Source of the DNA: Myxococcales bacterium | Lineage (GTDB): Bacteria; Myxococcota_A; Bradymonadia; UBA7976; UBA1532 | NCBI GenBank assembly: GCA_020633435.1 | Contig: JACKDP010000006.1 | Span: 496,001-560,000 of the forward strand | DNA: 64,000 nucleotides | Direction of reading: 5' to 3' | Shown here: piece after piece, positions 63,499 through 64,000 of the stretch | Layout: each line of letters begins with the position of its first letter | Numbering within the stretch: the first letter of the stretch is position 1 | The notes under the pieces: model-generated | Seen by the model: only the letters and a program-made list of their open reading frames with translations | The model's database searches: none | Told to the model about the DNA's origin: nothing | Position numbers and translations under genes: made by a program

Positions 63499-64000
63499 TC
63501 AGACCCCGTGCAGCGCGAAGGCCGCGCCCTGGGGGTCCATGCACTGCGCCACGCGCTCCCCGCCGGGGACCGCCATGGGGCCGTTCATGATGGTGCCGCC
63601 CAGCTTCGTGGTGGTGGCCAGCGCCGCGTCCAGGTCCTCGACGCGGATGTAGTGCAGCCAGGCGCTCACGGGCATCTCGGGGGGGCGCTTCATGATGCCG
63701 CCGCGGCTGATGCCGCTGGCCTCGAAGAGGAAGTAGACGCCCATCTCGCCCATGTCCATCGCCTCGCCCGGGGTCCAGCCGAAGAGGTTCTGGTAGAAGC
63801 CCCAGACCGTGTCGACGTTGTCGGTCATGAGCTCGTTCCAGGAGAAGTCGCCCACCTTGGCCTCGCCCGGCGCCTGGCCACCCTCGGCGGGCTGGAACAG
63901 CCCGAAGGCGGCGCCGAAGGGATCGGCCGCCACGGCGATGCGCCCCACGTTCGGCATGTCGAACGCCGGCACGTAGACCTTGCCGCCGAGGCCCTGGAGC
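63499..64000 (-). CDS. Glyoxalase/VOC-superfamily protein (5' end beyond window)
   Basis: The C-terminal 166 codons of a two-VOC-domain protein of the CFP-30B/glyoxalase-like class; the gene continues past the right edge. The visible first domain ends in NVGRIAVAADPFGAAFGLFQP, and the second runs FSWNELMTDNVDTVWGFYQNLFGWTP to CMDPQGAAFALHGV. Motifs FYQNLFGW and DPQGAAFAL are typical of this family, which includes fosfomycin-resistance-like and antibiotic-binding proteins; the ligand is unknown. A GTG in the linker (63972) should not be taken as the start. Confidence 0.88.
   Translation of the reverse strand, partial: LQGLGGKVYVPAFDMPNVGRIAVAADPFGAAFGLFQPAEGGQAPGEAKVGDFSWNELMTDNVDTVWGFYQNLFGWTPGEAMDMGEMGVYFLFEASGISRGGIMKRPPEMPVSAWLHYIRVEDLDAALATTTKLGGTIMNGPMAVPGGERVAQCMDPQGAAFALHGV

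Overview
This is a very GC-rich window. Nearly every gene ends its codons in G or C, starts at ATG, GTG or occasionally TTG, and genes are often coupled by 1-4 bp overlaps. Many genes encode lipoproteins with the layout 'signal peptide - Cys - Asp/Ala/Pro-rich linker - domain'. Together with an ECF sigma/caspase-like pair, Hanks-type kinases, DUF4139 proteins and Cys-rich surface lipoproteins, this points to a Myxococcota (deltaproteobacterial) lineage. That assignment is inference from gene style; no marker gene fixes it.

Layout. 1-5 kb: lipoproteins, an ECF sigma fragment joined out of frame to the tail of a caspase-like gene, a secreted beta-rich protein and an alpha/beta-hydrolase lipoprotein. 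5.1-9.3 kb (minus): a translationally coupled operon of methyltransferase, AMP-forming ligase, GNAT and NodB deacetylase. 9.4-14.4 kb (minus): two coupled lipoproteins that look like tubular lipid-binding (TULIP/BPI-like) proteins. 14.6-18.8 kb: an acidic DUF1292-like protein coupled to a PcaF-type thiolase, a c-type cytochrome, a secreted nuclease and MsrP. 18.9-22.9 kb: a TolB-like propeller protein coupled to a membrane protein with an HExxH site. 22.9-27.9 kb: glycogen phosphorylase, an apparently dead NodB-like protein and a DHH phosphoesterase. 27.9-30.8 kb: tRNA-Leu(UAA) followed 16 bp later by a HEPN-Ser/Thr kinase fusion. 30.8-44.2 kb: more lipoproteins, a CBS protein, an FGE-domain protein, a receiver protein, two DUF4139 proteins and an SDR. 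44.2-50.8 kb (minus): an eight-gene operon with an MCE/Mla lipid transporter that has two permeases, two ATPases and one MlaD. 51.0-54.6 kb: two putative peptidoglycan-active proteins. 54.7-58.0 kb (minus): ndk-rlmN-mtnP-pfkB-type kinase. 58.1-62.5 kb (minus): a membrane sensor, NamZ, a small protein and a NadD-DUF2520 fusion. The window ends in a lipoprotein and a partial glyoxalase-family protein.

Main themes are the cell envelope (lipid transport, peptidoglycan turnover, surface lipoproteins) and housekeeping nucleotide/NAD/RNA enzymes. The strongest candidates for new biology are: (i) the MCE transporter, whose two ATPases carry complementary defects that predict one dead and one live ATP site; (ii) the HEPN-kinase fusion next to a tRNA gene; (iii) the tandem TULIP-like lipoproteins; (iv) the membrane HExxH protein with its propeller partner. 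No rRNA, CRISPR array, transposase, phage gene or origin is visible. No gene-free stretch exceeds about 230 bp.
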